A DNA stretch of 64,000 nt from Ohtaekwangia kribbensis. GTDB taxonomy: Bacteria > Bacteroidota > Bacteroidia > Cytophagales > Cyclobacteriaceae. The stretch covers positions 744,001-808,000 of the forward strand of contig NZ_JBHTKA010000008.1 in assembly GCF_042676245.1 (NCBI RefSeq). Direction: 5' to 3'. This document shows, one piece after another, positions 43,282-52,377 of the stretch (its first letter is position 1; each line of letters starts with the position of its first letter). Under the pieces are notes generated by a model, which was not told the DNA's origin, ran no database searches, and saw nothing but the letters and a program-made list of their open reading frames with translations. Position numbers and translations under genes: made by a program.

Positions 43282-43746
43282 ATGGATATAGCAGCAGAGA
43301 TAAGACGCATCGCTGAATCGGTATTAACAGACCCTGGTCAGTTTATCGTAGATGTTATTGTTTCTTCCAAGCAAGGACCCCGAAAGGTGTTGGTGCTGCT
43401 TGACAGCGACAACGGAATTAGCATTGATGAATGTGCGGATGTGAGCCGGTCGCTTTCCAAAGTGTTGGATGAGGTGTCGTGGCTCGAAGATGCCTATATG
43501 CTGGAAGTTTCAACACCCGGACTTGACCACCCGCTGAAATTAACGCGCCAGTATCGTAAGAATATCGGACGCAGGCTGAAAGTAAAAGTTCCTGAAAAAA
43601 TGCAGGAAGGAAAACTTACGGCCGTAACAGATGGAACTATTACACTGGAGCAAGAAGTTGGTTCAGGTAAGAAGAAAGAAATAAAGACAATTGAAATTCC
43701 TTTTACAGACATAGAAAAAGCTTTTGTGTTAGTAAGTTTTAAATAA
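43282..43746 (+). CDS. rimP: Ribosome maturation factor RimP
   Basis: This 154-residue protein is needed for 30S subunit maturation. The N-terminal alpha/beta domain has VDVIVSSKQGPRKVLVLLD, ISIDECADVSRSLSKVLD, YMLEVSTPGLDHPLK and TRQYRKNIGRRLKV, and a C-terminal SH3-like barrel ends in IPFTDIEKAFVLVSF. It is the first gene of the conserved rimP-nusA-infB operon, 9 nt ahead of nusA. Confidence 0.96.
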   Translation: MDIAAEIRRIAESVLTDPGQFIVDVIVSSKQGPRKVLVLLDSDNGISIDECADVSRSLSKVLDEVSWLEDAYMLEVSTPGLDHPLKLTRQYRKNIGRRLKVKVPEKMQEGKLTAVTDGTITLEQEVGSGKKKEIKTIEIPFTDIEKAFVLVSFK

Positions 43747-43755
43747 TACGAAACC

Positions 43756-45000
43756 ATGGATGCACATGAATTGATTCAGTCGTTTGCTGAATTTGCAAAA
43801 CAAAAGAACATCGACCGGCCTACTATGATCCGGATCCTGGAAGACGTGTTCAAAAATATGATCCGTAAAAAATATGAATCGGATGAAAATTTTGACGTGA
43901 TCATCAATGCGGACAAAGGAGATCTTGAAATCTATCGCTTCCGCGAGATTGTAGACGATGATTCAGAAGACATCTGGGATTTTGATAAAATCAGCTTATC
44001 AGAAGCCCGTAAGATCGAACCTGATTTTGAGGTTGGTGAAGAAGTGTCTGAGCAGATTTATATCGAAGATTTCGGTCGCAGAGCCGTAACTACAGCACGA
44101 CAAACATTAATTCAGAAGGTTAAAGATCTGGAGAAAGATATACTCTTCCAGAAGTATAAGGATCTGGTGGGAGAAATCATCGCTGGTGAAGTATACCAGG
44201 TGTTAAGCAAGGAAGTATTACTTACCGATGCAGAAGGAAACGAAATAGCAATACCTCGCGGTGAGCAGATCCAGAAAGATCGTTATCGCAAAGGAGAAAA
44301 CGTACGTGCTATTGTACACAAAGTGGAAATGATCAATGGCAATCCGAAGATCATTCTCTCCAGAACTTCTCCTGTATTCCTCGAAAGATTATTCGAGCAG
44401 GAAGTACCGGAAGTGTACGATGGTTTGATCACCATCAAAAAAGTAGTGCGCGAGCCAGGCGAACGTGCTAAAGTGGCTGTAGAATCATACGATGATCGCA
44501 TCGATCCGGTAGGAGCCTGCGTAGGTATGAAAGGGTCACGTATTCACGCTATCGTTCGTGAATTACAGAATGAAAATATAGACGTAATCAATTATACCGA
44601 TAACCTGGAATTATACATCCAGCGAGCGTTGAGCCCGGCCAAGATATCTTCTATTAAAATTGATAGAGACAACGGACGTGCTGCCGTTTATCTGAAGCCA
44701 GACCAGGTATCGTTGGCGATTGGTAAAGGTGGTTTGAACATTAAACTTGCCAGCCGTCTGGTAGGTTATGAGATAGATGTATTCCGCGAACTGGCCGAAG
44801 GTCAGGTAGAGGAAGATGTGGATCTGGATGAATTCTCAGATGAAATTGAAAGCTGGGTAATTGAAGAATTGAATCGCATCGGTCTTGATACAGCGAAGAG
44901 TGTGTTGGCGCTTTCCAAAGATGAACTGGTAAGACGCACAGATCTTGAAGAAGAAACTGTAGAAGGTGTATTGAACATCCTGAAAAAGGAGTTCGAATAA
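43756..45000 (+). CDS. nusA: Transcription termination/antitermination protein NusA
   Basis: This 414-residue RNA-polymerase-binding factor modulates pausing, termination and antitermination. It has the N-terminal polymerase-binding domain (residues 1-130), an S1 domain (VGEIIAGEVYQV...NVRAIVHKVE), KH1 (PVGACVGMKGSRIHAIVREL) and KH2 (VSLAIGKGGLNIKLASRLVGYEIDV split by short loops). A short C-terminal helical acidic segment (LNRIGLDTAKSVLALSKDELVRR) takes the place of the two long repeats of E. coli. A 120-nt spacer follows, then infB. Confidence 0.97.
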   Translation: MDAHELIQSFAEFAKQKNIDRPTMIRILEDVFKNMIRKKYESDENFDVIINADKGDLEIYRFREIVDDDSEDIWDFDKISLSEARKIEPDFEVGEEVSEQIYIEDFGRRAVTTARQTLIQKVKDLEKDILFQKYKDLVGEIIAGEVYQVLSKEVLLTDAEGNEIAIPRGEQIQKDRYRKGENVRAIVHKVEMINGNPKIILSRTSPVFLERLFEQEVPEVYDGLITIKKVVREPGERAKVAVESYDDRIDPVGACVGMKGSRIHAIVRELQNENIDVINYTDNLELYIQRALSPAKISSIKIDRDNGRAAVYLKPDQVSLAIGKGGLNIKLASRLVGYEIDVFRELAEGQVEEDVDLDEFSDEIESWVIEELNRIGLDTAKSVLALSKDELVRRTDLEEETVEGVLNILKKEFE

Positions 45001-45037
45001 GTCGTTTGTGAATGGGTTTATTACGAATCCTTAATAA

Positions 45038-45065
45038 GTGAGCGATGAACTGTGAACAATAAGTT
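45038..45065 (+). repeat. Degenerate heptanucleotide repeat before infB
   Basis: Four consecutive 7-nt units (GTGAGCG, ATGAACT, GTGAACA, ATAAGTT) lie in the nusA-infB spacer; the first three share RTGARC. Bases 45045-45058 match 12 of 14 bases of 5177-5190. Confidence 0.5.
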
Positions 45066-45126
45066 AAATTGCGGGACTACACGCATTTGAATTTTAAAGT
45101 CCTTAAAAAAACAGGCATATTTGAAT

Positions 45127-48015
45127 ATGGCAGAAGAAAAGTTGATCAGGTTGAGTCAGGCTGCAAGAAAGCTCAATGTGGGGCACAATACCATCTTGGA
45201 CTTTCTGGGGAAGAAAGGTTTTGAGGTTGAGAATAACCCCAACGCTAAACTCACGCCTGAGCAATTCAACCTTTTGTCTAAAGAGTTTGCCTCTTCTGCT
45301 ACCGACAAACTGGAGGCGTCAGGCCTTCACATCGGAGCCAAACACACCGACAACCTTGTGTTGGAAAGCGAGAAAGAACTCGCCAAGAAACGTGTAGAGG
45401 AAGAAGAGCGCATAATGATTAAAAACCTCGGATCCAAAGAGGTTAAGGCAAAAGAAGAAGCAAAACAACCCGATAAAGTTGAACGTGAGAAACCGAAACT
45501 GGAGGGGATTAAAGTTGTTGGTAAAATAGATCTTGAAAAGAAACCGGCTGCAAAAACGGAAGCACCAGAGCCTGAAGTAAAACAACCACCGGTTGAAGAA
45601 AAACCAGTTGTTGAGAAGAAGGAAGTAAAAGAACCTGTTGTTGCTAAAGAAGTAAAAGAACCGGAAAAAGAGGTTGTTAAAGAAGAAATAAAAGAAGTAC
45701 CTCAGCCGGTAGCAGTTAAAGAAGTACCGAAAGAGCCTGTTGTTACAGCGCCTCCAAAAGTAGTAGAACAACCTCCAGTTGTTACCGAAAAGGCAGAGCC
45801 TGAAATGGAGCTCATCAAAGCAAAAGCCGACCGACTGAAAGGATTAAAAGTTGTTGATAAGATTGAACTGCCGGTAGATAAGAAAAAAGATTCTCCGGTT
45901 GCTTCGTCTGATACAAAAGATGATCGTAAAGGCAAGCGTCCGCGTAAGCGTATTCCGACTGACGATCAGAAAGGTCCACAACAAGGTGGTCAACAAGGTC
46001 AGGGTCAGGGACAACGTCCTAACCAACCCGGACAGCAGCGTCCTCATCAGCAGCATGGCCATGGTCAGCAGAGAAGAGGTCCGCATCCGCCAAGAGTTCA
46101 GAAGGAAGAACCTACGGAGAAGGAGATACAAGATCAGATACGCGCTACACTTGCCAAACTAAGTGGCGGTGGTAAAAAAACAAGCGGATCGAAATATAGA
46201 AGAGAGAAACGTCAGGCTAATTCCGAAGCCCAGGAGCAGCAAATGCTTCAGGAGCAGGAGGCATCCAAGACACTGCGCGTAACAGAGTTTATCTCGGCGA
46301 ACGACCTGGCATCGCTTATGGATGTATCCGTGAATGATGTTATCTCAACCTGTTTGAGCTTAGGTATGTTCGTGTCCATTAACCAGCGTCTGGATGCTGA
46401 AGCAATTACCGTAATTGCAGACGAGTTTGGTTATGCAGTTCAGTTCACTTCTGCGGAAGAAGAACTTGAAGTGGAGGAAGATACCGATAGTGAAGAAGAT
46501 CTGTTGCCACGTGCACCGATCGTTACCATCATGGGTCACGTTGACCACGGTAAAACTTCATTGCTTGACTATATCCGTAATACGAAAGTTACAGCGTCTG
46601 AAGCCGGTGGTATCACACAGCACATCGGAGCGTACGATGTAACAACGAAGAGTGGTAACAAGATCGCATTCCTCGATACACCAGGTCACGAAGCCTTTAC
46701 TGCAATGCGTGCCCGCGGTGCTAAACTTACCGATATAGCTATCATCGTTGTGGCGGCTGACGATGACGTTATGCCTCAAACGAAAGAAGCCATCAACCAC
46801 GCACAGGTTGCCGGTGTACCGATTGTTATAGCGATCAACAAAGTTGATAAGCCAAGTGCGAACCCGGACAAGATTCGCGAATCACTTTCGAAGATCAATA
46901 TACTTGTTGAAGAGTGGGGTGGTAAATATCAAAGCCAGGAAATTTCTGCAAAGTCAGGTAAAGGTATAGATGACCTGCTGGAGAAAGTGTTGCTCGAAGC
47001 CGAGCTTCTTAATCTCAGGGCAAATCCGAACAGAAATGCTACGGGTTCAATCATCGAAGCTTCTCTTGATAAAGGCCGTGGCTATGTAGCAACGGTAATG
47101 GTACAGACCGGATCACTTCGTGTTGGAGATATAGTATTGGCTGGTGCACACTACGGTCGCGTAAAAGCGATGTTCGATGACACTGGTAAGAAAGTAAATG
47201 ATGCCGGACCATCTACACCGGTAGTATTACTCGGTCTCGATGGTGCACCGCAAGCGGGTGAAAAGTTCATGGTAATGGAAACAGACCGTGAAGCTCGTGA
47301 GCTTGCAGCGAAGAGAAGTCAATTGCTACGTGAACAAAGTATACGTACGAAGAAACATATTACACTCGATGAGATCGGAAGACGTCTCGCGATTGGAAGC
47401 TTCAAGCAATTGAATGTAATTGTGAAAGGTGACGTGGATGGATCTGTAGAAGCACTCTCGGATTCATTGCTTAAACTTTCAACACCAGAAATACAGGTTG
47501 CTATTATACACCGTGGTGTTGGTCAGATATCAGAGTCTGATGTATTGCTTGCATCAGCATCGGATGCGATCATCCTCGGCTTCCAGGTGCGTCCATCCAA
47601 TTCAGCGAAACGCGTGGCTGAGAATGAAGAGATCGAAATACGTCTCTACTCGATCATCTACGATGCGATCAACGATGTGAAGGCAGCGATGGAAGGTATG
47701 CTTGCTCCGGAAACAGAAGAAGTAATTGTAGGAAATGCAGAGGTTCGCGAAGTCTTCAAGATTTCGAAAGTAGGAACCATTGCAGGTTGTATGGTTACCG
47801 ATGGTTCTGTGAAGCGCTCTAACCCGATACGCCTCATCCGCGATGGCATTGTGGTATACGCTGGTAAACTCGGTTCACTCAAGCGTCATAAAGACGATGC
47901 AAGCGAAGTACGTTCAGGTTTCGACTGCGGTATAGGTATTGATGGCTTCAACGACATGAAAGTCGGAGATGTGATCGAAAGCTACGAGCAGCGTGAAGTC
48001 AAGCGAACGCTGTAA
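45127..48015 (+). CDS. infB: Translation initiation factor IF-2
   Basis: I chose the ATG at 45127 (MAEEKLIRLSQAARKLNVG); a TTG lies two codons upstream. The GTPase brings fMet-tRNA to the 30S subunit. The N-terminal IF2 helical domain is followed by a long low-complexity linker rich in Lys/Glu/Pro/Val (about residues 90-260) and Gly/Gln/His/Arg (about 280-330). The G domain has GHVDHGKTSLLDY, DTPGHEAFTAMRARGA and NKVDKP, and the C-terminal domains end in IGIDGFNDMKVGDVIESYE. It closes the rimP operon, with a strong terminator after it. Confidence 0.97.
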   Translation: MAEEKLIRLSQAARKLNVGHNTILDFLGKKGFEVENNPNAKLTPEQFNLLSKEFASSATDKLEASGLHIGAKHTDNLVLESEKELAKKRVEEEERIMIKNLGSKEVKAKEEAKQPDKVEREKPKLEGIKVVGKIDLEKKPAAKTEAPEPEVKQPPVEEKPVVEKKEVKEPVVAKEVKEPEKEVVKEEIKEVPQPVAVKEVPKEPVVTAPPKVVEQPPVVTEKAEPEMELIKAKADRLKGLKVVDKIELPVDKKKDSPVASSDTKDDRKGKRPRKRIPTDDQKGPQQGGQQGQGQGQRPNQPGQQRPHQQHGHGQQRRGPHPPRVQKEEPTEKEIQDQIRATLAKLSGGGKKTSGSKYRREKRQANSEAQEQQMLQEQEASKTLRVTEFISANDLASLMDVSVNDVISTCLSLGMFVSINQRLDAEAITVIADEFGYAVQFTSAEEELEVEEDTDSEEDLLPRAPIVTIMGHVDHGKTSLLDYIRNTKVTASEAGGITQHIGAYDVTTKSGNKIAFLDTPGHEAFTAMRARGAKLTDIAIIVVAADDDVMPQTKEAINHAQVAGVPIVIAINKVDKPSANPDKIRESLSKINILVEEWGGKYQSQEISAKSGKGIDDLLEKVLLEAELLNLRANPNRNATGSIIEASLDKGRGYVATVMVQTGSLRVGDIVLAGAHYGRVKAMFDDTGKKVNDAGPSTPVVLLGLDGAPQAGEKFMVMETDREARELAAKRSQLLREQSIRTKKHITLDEIGRRLAIGSFKQLNVIVKGDVDGSVEALSDSLLKLSTPEIQVAIIHRGVGQISESDVLLASASDAIILGFQVRPSNSAKRVAENEEIEIRLYSIIYDAINDVKAAMEGMLAPETEEVIVGNAEVREVFKISKVGTIAGCMVTDGSVKRSNPIRLIRDGIVVYAGKLGSLKRHKDDASEVRSGFDCGIGIDGFNDMKVGDVIESYEQREVKRTL

Positions 48016-48036
48016 TTCGATAATATAGTATCAATG

Positions 48037-48066
48037 AAGCCTGGCCAGTCATGGTCAGGCTTTTTT
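48037..48066 (+). terminator. Rho-independent terminator of infB operon
   Basis: An 11-bp stem with one G-T pair (48037-48047 with 48052-48062), a 4-nt loop, and a run of six T to 48066, 22 nt after the infB stop. Confidence 0.92.
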
Positions 48067-48133
48067 AATCTTAACGTTAACACAACGTAGGAGTCTTTTT
48101 ACCTCTGTTCTTTTGTAGTACACCACGGGAAGT

Positions 48134-48769
48134 ATGCAGCTATATTGGATTTATGCACTCGGTTTTTTTGCACAGTCGTTGTTTGGTGCACGACTGGTTG
48201 TGCAACTGTTTTACTCTGAGAAGCAGGGAAGAGTTGTATCGCCTACTATATTCTGGCAGTTGAGTTTGCTTGCTTCGTTCTTGTTTCTCATCTACGGCAT
48301 CATTCGCGATGATGTGGTGATTATAATCGGCCAAACGTTATCGTACTTTATATATATACGCAATCTTCAACTCAAAAACGATTGGACCAAAATTCCATTG
48401 GTGCTGCGTGCTGTTTTGCTACTGCTTCCGGTAGCAGCATTTACCTATATAATTGCTGGTTCGGATAATAAACTTGATCAGATCTTTTCAAAGAATGATT
48501 TCACAAACCCGATCATTTTTGCGGGTGCTATAGGTCAGCTTATGCTCAACCTGCGATTTGTATACCAGTGGTATTATTCGGAGAAGCATAAAACATCTAT
48601 ACTTCCTTTGGGATTTTGGGTTATCAGTACAGGCGCTTCTGTTCTTATACTTACCTATGCAACGTATCGTATCGATCCGGTTTTGCTGGTGGCTCAGAGT
48701 ATGGGTATAGTAGTATACGTTCGAAATATATTTATACACTTTAAATCCAAAGCGAAGGCTGCGATTTAA
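48134..48769 (+). CDS. Membrane protein with two LAB_N (lipid A biosynthesis N-terminal) domains
   Basis: This 211-residue protein has about six hydrophobic segments and two copies of the LAB_N motif. First copy: GFFAQSLFGARLVVQLFYSEKQ, with SPTIFWQLSLLASFLFLIYG and GQTLSYFIYIRNLQL. Second copy: AIGQLMLNLRFVYQWYYSEKH, with LPLGFWVISTGASVLIL and AQSMGIVVYVRNIFI. Single copies occur at the start of some LpxB proteins and beside glycosyltransferases; neither is present here. It probably folds as a duplicated three-helix membrane unit. The role is unknown, perhaps lipid-linked sugar handling. It is 18 nt ahead of a methyltransferase gene. Confidence 0.75.
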   Translation: MQLYWIYALGFFAQSLFGARLVVQLFYSEKQGRVVSPTIFWQLSLLASFLFLIYGIIRDDVVIIIGQTLSYFIYIRNLQLKNDWTKIPLVLRAVLLLLPVAAFTYIIAGSDNKLDQIFSKNDFTNPIIFAGAIGQLMLNLRFVYQWYYSEKHKTSILPLGFWVISTGASVLILTYATYRIDPVLLVAQSMGIVVYVRNIFIHFKSKAKAAI

Positions 48770-48787
48770 AGATCATCCCGATTATAC

Positions 48788-49987
48788 TTGGTCGTGCTAT
48801 CACTTCTTTCAGAAAAAGTACAGCAGTTCATTCATCAACATGCGAATGATGATGAACGGGAGCTTGTACTTAAATACAAGGAAGTTGACGGTGTTCCGTT
48901 AGCCCGCATTGCAGAACAGATTGCAGGCCGTAGAAAAGCAAAAGACAAGCTGCCCACTTTTTATAGTACATCTGGTATACTATATCCGCCAAGCCTTAAC
49001 CTGGAACAAAGTTCCTCCGAGCAGACAGCAGCATTCAAAACCAGGATAATCGAAGAGGAATCAATCGGAAAAGAAACAGCCGTAGATCTTACGGGTGGCT
49101 TTGGCGTAGATGTATATTTCCTTAGCAGGATATTCAGGAAAGTTGAGTATATAGAACCTGACGAATCACTGCTGCAAATTGTACAACACAATCATAAAAC
49201 GTTACGCGGCTATAACATTTCGCATCATCATACAAAAGCCGAAAATTTTTTAGAGTCTTCATGGAAAGCTGATCTGGTGTTTATCGATCCATCACGCAGA
49301 AATAAAGGTCAGAAGGTTTTTAAACTCAGCGATTGTGAACCCGATGTCACTGCGCTGTATAAAAATATTTTTGAGAAGACAGAACACCTGCTCATTAAAA
49401 CATCACCGCTACTGGATATACAACAGGCATTGCGAGAACTGCCCACGGTGTACAAAGTATATGTACTATCGGTAGCAAATGAATGCAAGGAACTGCTGTT
49501 TCTCTGCAAGAGAATGGTTCATGGTGAACCTGAAATTGTAACGGTAAATATTCTCTCAACACATATCGAGAGATTCTCATTCACCAAAGTGCAGGAGCAG
49601 CAGGCTGCTGTTGATTATAGTTCACCTCTTGCATATTTATATGAACCCAACACTTCGCTCCTGAAAGCCGGTGCTTTTAGAATTGTTGGATCATCGTATG
49701 GCCTTTCCAAAATAGATGTGAGCACACATCTATATACCAGCGCTGAATATCGGTCCGATTTCCCGGGACGAATTTTTCAGGTGGAGGCACTTGTTAAAAA
49801 TGATCCGAAAGTTATTCAAACATACTTCCCGGAAGGCAAAGCAAACGTCATGACACGAAACTATCCGTTGTCGGCAGAAGAGCTTAAGAAGAAAGCAAAG
49901 CTGAAAGATGGCGGTAATAAATTTTTGATAGGCTTCTCCGGTCCCAAAGAAAAATTTCTTGCCGTTGCCAGGCGAGTATTGGTGTAG
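48788..49987 (+). CDS. Class I SAM-dependent methyltransferase, THUMP-like family
   Basis: This protein of about 399 residues has no in-frame ATG near its start; TTG at 48788 or GTG at 48794 are the candidates. The Rossmann core has VDLTGGFGVDVYFLSRIFRK (SAM motif I, about residue 95), acidic YIEPDESL, and the catalytic-loop motif DLVFIDPSRRN. The C-terminal part (YEPNTSLLKAGAFRIVGSSYGLSKID and later) matches the THUMP-like domain of this Bacteroidota family, usually listed as a putative RNA methyltransferase. The target is not known. It is probably co-transcribed with the LAB_N gene. Confidence 0.78.
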   Translation: MVVLSLLSEKVQQFIHQHANDDERELVLKYKEVDGVPLARIAEQIAGRRKAKDKLPTFYSTSGILYPPSLNLEQSSSEQTAAFKTRIIEEESIGKETAVDLTGGFGVDVYFLSRIFRKVEYIEPDESLLQIVQHNHKTLRGYNISHHHTKAENFLESSWKADLVFIDPSRRNKGQKVFKLSDCEPDVTALYKNIFEKTEHLLIKTSPLLDIQQALRELPTVYKVYVLSVANECKELLFLCKRMVHGEPEIVTVNILSTHIERFSFTKVQEQQAAVDYSSPLAYLYEPNTSLLKAGAFRIVGSSYGLSKIDVSTHLYTSAEYRSDFPGRIFQVEALVKNDPKVIQTYFPEGKANVMTRNYPLSAEELKKKAKLKDGGNKFLIGFSGPKEKFLAVARRVLV

Positions 49988-50056
49988 AAGAGCAAATTTA
50001 TTCTTCATGAAACACGCCTCACTTTTCTTTAATACTTTTGCAGCAATTATTGAACT

Positions 50057-51244
50057 ATGACTATTTCGGGCGACATCATTCTGAAGAAAGGTAAAGAGTA
50101 CTCCATCGAGCGTTTTCATCCGTGGATTTTTTCCGGTGCTATTCAAAAAATGCAAGGCAATCTTACCGATGGATGCTCGGTAAGAGTATTCAGCTACAAA
50201 AATGAAGTACTTGGCTATGGTCATTATCAGAACGGAAGTATTGCTGTAAGAATGCTGAGCTTTGATGCACAAGCGCCTGCGGAGGACTTCTGGATAAACA
50301 AACTGTCTAATGCATTAAACGTACGCAGAAGCTCTGGCTTGCCGACTGCAAACACGAACGCGTTCAGACTTGTACATGGTGAAGGTGATGGTTTACCCGG
50401 ACTGATTATAGATGTATACGATGGTGTGGCGGTAGTACAGGCGCACGATGCCGGCATGCACCTTGATCGTCATGAAATATCACAGGCGCTACAGATAGTT
50501 TTAGGTCAAGAACTGAAGGTAGTATACTATAAAAGTCATGGTACGTTGCCTGGTAAATTACGCGATGCACAGCAGGACGAATATCTCTTCGGAGCAGGTA
50601 TACCTGCACACGTTGTGGTTGAAAATGATAACAAGTTTTTGATCGATTGGGAAGAAGGACAGAAGACCGGATTTTTTCTTGATCAACGTGAAAACAGAAA
50701 ATTACTGGGCGACTTTTCCAAAGGTAAAAAGGTGCTTAACACATTCTGTTATACCGGAGGATTCTCGGTGTATGCACTGCATGCAGGGGCCGAACTCGTT
50801 CACTCCGTAGATGCTTCCGAGAAAGCTATAGCACTGACACGAAAGAATCTAGAACTTAATGGATACAATGCCACTACACATACATGTTTCGCTGTCGATA
50901 CATTTGATTTTCTGAAAGACAAGCAGGATCAATATGATGTGATTGTACTTGATCCTCCTGCTTTTGCCAAGCATCGCGATGCGCGCCATCAGGCTGTGAA
51001 AGGATATCAGCGTCTCAATACAGAGGCTATGAAGAAAATCAAGGCAGGAGGTATAATATTTACCTTCTCGTGTTCGCAGGTGGTAGATCGTCAGCTGTTT
51101 TACGATACCATTGTATCAGCCGCTATACAAGCAGGCCGACAAATAAAAGTATTACATCACCTTTCACAACCTGCGGATCATCCTGTATCTATATTTCATC
51201 CGGAAGGAGAATACCTGAAAGGCCTCGTGCTATATGTGGAATAA
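50057..51244 (+). CDS. Class I SAM-dependent rRNA methyltransferase, RlmI-like
   Basis: This 395-residue protein has an N-terminal PUA domain (FHPWIFSGAIQKMQG...) and the RlmI/YccW core: GQKTGFFLDQRENR, SAM motif LNTFCYTGGFSVYALHAGA, VHSVDASEKAI, and DPPAFAKHRDA. TFSCSQVVDR carries the Cys expected for an m5C methyltransferase. E. coli RlmI modifies C1962 of 23S rRNA. A -7-like TACTTTTG lies at 50033-50040. It converges on the next gene with only 2 nt between the two stops, leaving no room for a terminator. Confidence 0.88.
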   Translation: MTISGDIILKKGKEYSIERFHPWIFSGAIQKMQGNLTDGCSVRVFSYKNEVLGYGHYQNGSIAVRMLSFDAQAPAEDFWINKLSNALNVRRSSGLPTANTNAFRLVHGEGDGLPGLIIDVYDGVAVVQAHDAGMHLDRHEISQALQIVLGQELKVVYYKSHGTLPGKLRDAQQDEYLFGAGIPAHVVVENDNKFLIDWEEGQKTGFFLDQRENRKLLGDFSKGKKVLNTFCYTGGFSVYALHAGAELVHSVDASEKAIALTRKNLELNGYNATTHTCFAVDTFDFLKDKQDQYDVIVLDPPAFAKHRDARHQAVKGYQRLNTEAMKKIKAGGIIFTFSCSQVVDRQLFYDTIVSAAIQAGRQIKVLHHLSQPADHPVSIFHPEGEYLKGLVLYVE

Positions 51245-51246
51245 CT

Positions 51247-51696
51247 TTACTTAAAGTGCCACTCTTTTACCGTGCGATGTGAAATCAGTTGCCAGCTGTT
51301 ATTGCGTAGGGCAAACACGCGAACATACCGTATACCATAGCGCACCAGCTTATCTGCATCACTTCGTGTAATGGCAAGACTCCCCGTTACAATAGCAACA
51401 TTGTCATGGAGCTCTACCAGTGTAGAATCATGCACGCGTGAAGTAAATTTCTTCGTGGGATTTTCTACGTCCTTTATCCAACTGGTTTTCCCTTCTACAT
51501 AGCCGGTGCCGTGAGTAAAAACGAAGTCGTCTGCATATAACTGCTTTAGTTTGTTTACGTCTTTTTTTACAACAGCTTCGTCAATACTTCGGTTAATGTT
51601 ATCAACAGTTTTTTGTGCCTCGATAGTTTGTGGATAACCATATATATACCCTGCTATGCATGGAACTAAAAGGAGATATTTTAATACTAATTTCAT
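51247..51696 (-). CDS. Secreted SnoaL/NTF2-like protein (DUF4440)
   Basis: This 149-residue protein has an N-terminal hydrophobic signal (to about residue 23) and one NTF2-like cone fold: VDNINRSIDEAVVKKDVNKL, LYADDFVFTHGTGYVEGKTSW, VAIVTGSLAITRSD, RYVRVFALRNNSWQLISHRTV. This is the DUF4440/SnoaL pattern, a versatile fold of small-molecule binding or unknown role. The gene stands alone, convergent with the RlmI-like gene. It contains one TGTGGATAA (51629-51637), a lone DnaA-box sequence probably present by chance. Confidence 0.75.
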   Translation of the reverse strand: MKLVLKYLLLVPCIAGYIYGYPQTIEAQKTVDNINRSIDEAVVKKDVNKLKQLYADDFVFTHGTGYVEGKTSWIKDVENPTKKFTSRVHDSTLVELHDNVAIVTGSLAITRSDADKLVRYGIRYVRVFALRNNSWQLISHRTVKEWHFK

Positions 51697-51936
51697 AGTG
51701 CTTGCTGTAAGGCGAATTAGGGTTATTACCTCTTGTTGACCAAGATAGAAAATGATTGTATCAATTACAGGTATATCTTTTTAGGGATATCAAAAGCAGT
51801 GTGAATTCGGATGGTGACCGGGAAGCGTCTCTACACCGGAATGACTTCTTCCCCTGACGCTCCTTCAAAGCCTTCCAAACATAGGACAAGCGGTTCTATA
51901 AAGGCGTTTAACGGGTTGAATTCCTGGCAATAAAGC

Positions 51937-51968
51937 TTGGTATGTTTGCTCTAATTAGGATAACTTTG
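51937..51968 (+). promoter_or_regulatory. Candidate promoter of yajC
   Basis: TTG (51937-51939), a 21-nt spacer, and TAACTTTG (51961-51968). The start is expected near 51975, 16 nt before the ATG. The rest of the 294-nt spacer 51697-51990 holds one nested stem (51824-51829 with 51856-51861; 51838-51841 with 51849-51852) and no visible gene. Confidence 0.55.
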
Positions 51969-51990
51969 GACTCTTAAAATAAAAAACAAT

Positions 51991-52302
51991 ATGTACTCAA
52001 TCCTGTTACAAGCGCAGCAACAAAGCAATCCTTATTTTCAGTTTATTTTCTTTGGAGCGATCATCGTGGTATTCTATTTCTTCATGATCCGTCCGCAACA
52101 GAAAAAAGCAAAAGATCAGAAGAAATTCTCAGAGGAGATCAAGCGTGGCGATGCAGTTGTTACGATTGGTGGTGCGCATGGTACCGTGGCAGAACTCGAA
52201 GGCGATACGTTTATTCTGGAAGTAGAGAAAGGCGGCCGCATCCGTTTCAACAAGTCTGCCATATCCATGGAAGCAACCAAAGCAGCTGCTAACAAAAAAT
52301 AA
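51991..52302 (+). CDS. yajC: Preprotein translocase subunit YajC
   Basis: This 103-residue accessory subunit of the SecDF-YajC complex has one membrane helix (about residues 14-33, FQFIFFGAIIVVFYFFMIRP), the signature MIRPQQKKAKDQKKF, and a small beta domain (IKRGDAVVTIGGAHGTVAEL...FILEVEKGGRIRF). It is followed by ybbR-like and coaE genes, an arrangement I know from other Bacteroidota. It has its own candidate promoter. Confidence 0.95.
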   Translation: MYSILLQAQQQSNPYFQFIFFGAIIVVFYFFMIRPQQKKAKDQKKFSEEIKRGDAVVTIGGAHGTVAELEGDTFILEVEKGGRIRFNKSAISMEATKAAANKK

Positions 52303-52327
52303 AAACGTAAGCGTGCCATCACGCCTA

Positions 52328-52363
52328 AACGTACACACCAAAACACGTAGTAACGTACACACC
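52328..52363 (+). repeat. Exact 12-nt direct repeat in the yajC-ybbR spacer
   Basis: AACGTACACACC occurs at 52328-52339 and 52352-52363. The sequence between contains ACACCAAAACAC (52335-52346), also present just before rfbA at 41657-41668. Confidence 0.6.
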
Positions 52364-52377
52364 TAAATTTATTCAGC

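Noticed and set aside
45390..46080. Low-complexity Lys/Glu/Pro/Val and Gly/Gln-rich stretch resembling a repeat array
   Set aside because: It is the disordered linker normally found in the N-terminal part of IF-2, in frame and without exact tandem repeats.
51629..51637. Isolated perfect DnaA-box sequence in the DUF4440 gene
   Set aside because: A single copy inside a coding region with no neighbours; one chance occurrence in 64 kb is not surprising.
51697..51936. Possible small RNA gene in the spacer before yajC
   Set aside because: Only short nested pairings are visible, with no promoter or terminator bounding them and no tRNA-like cloverleaf.
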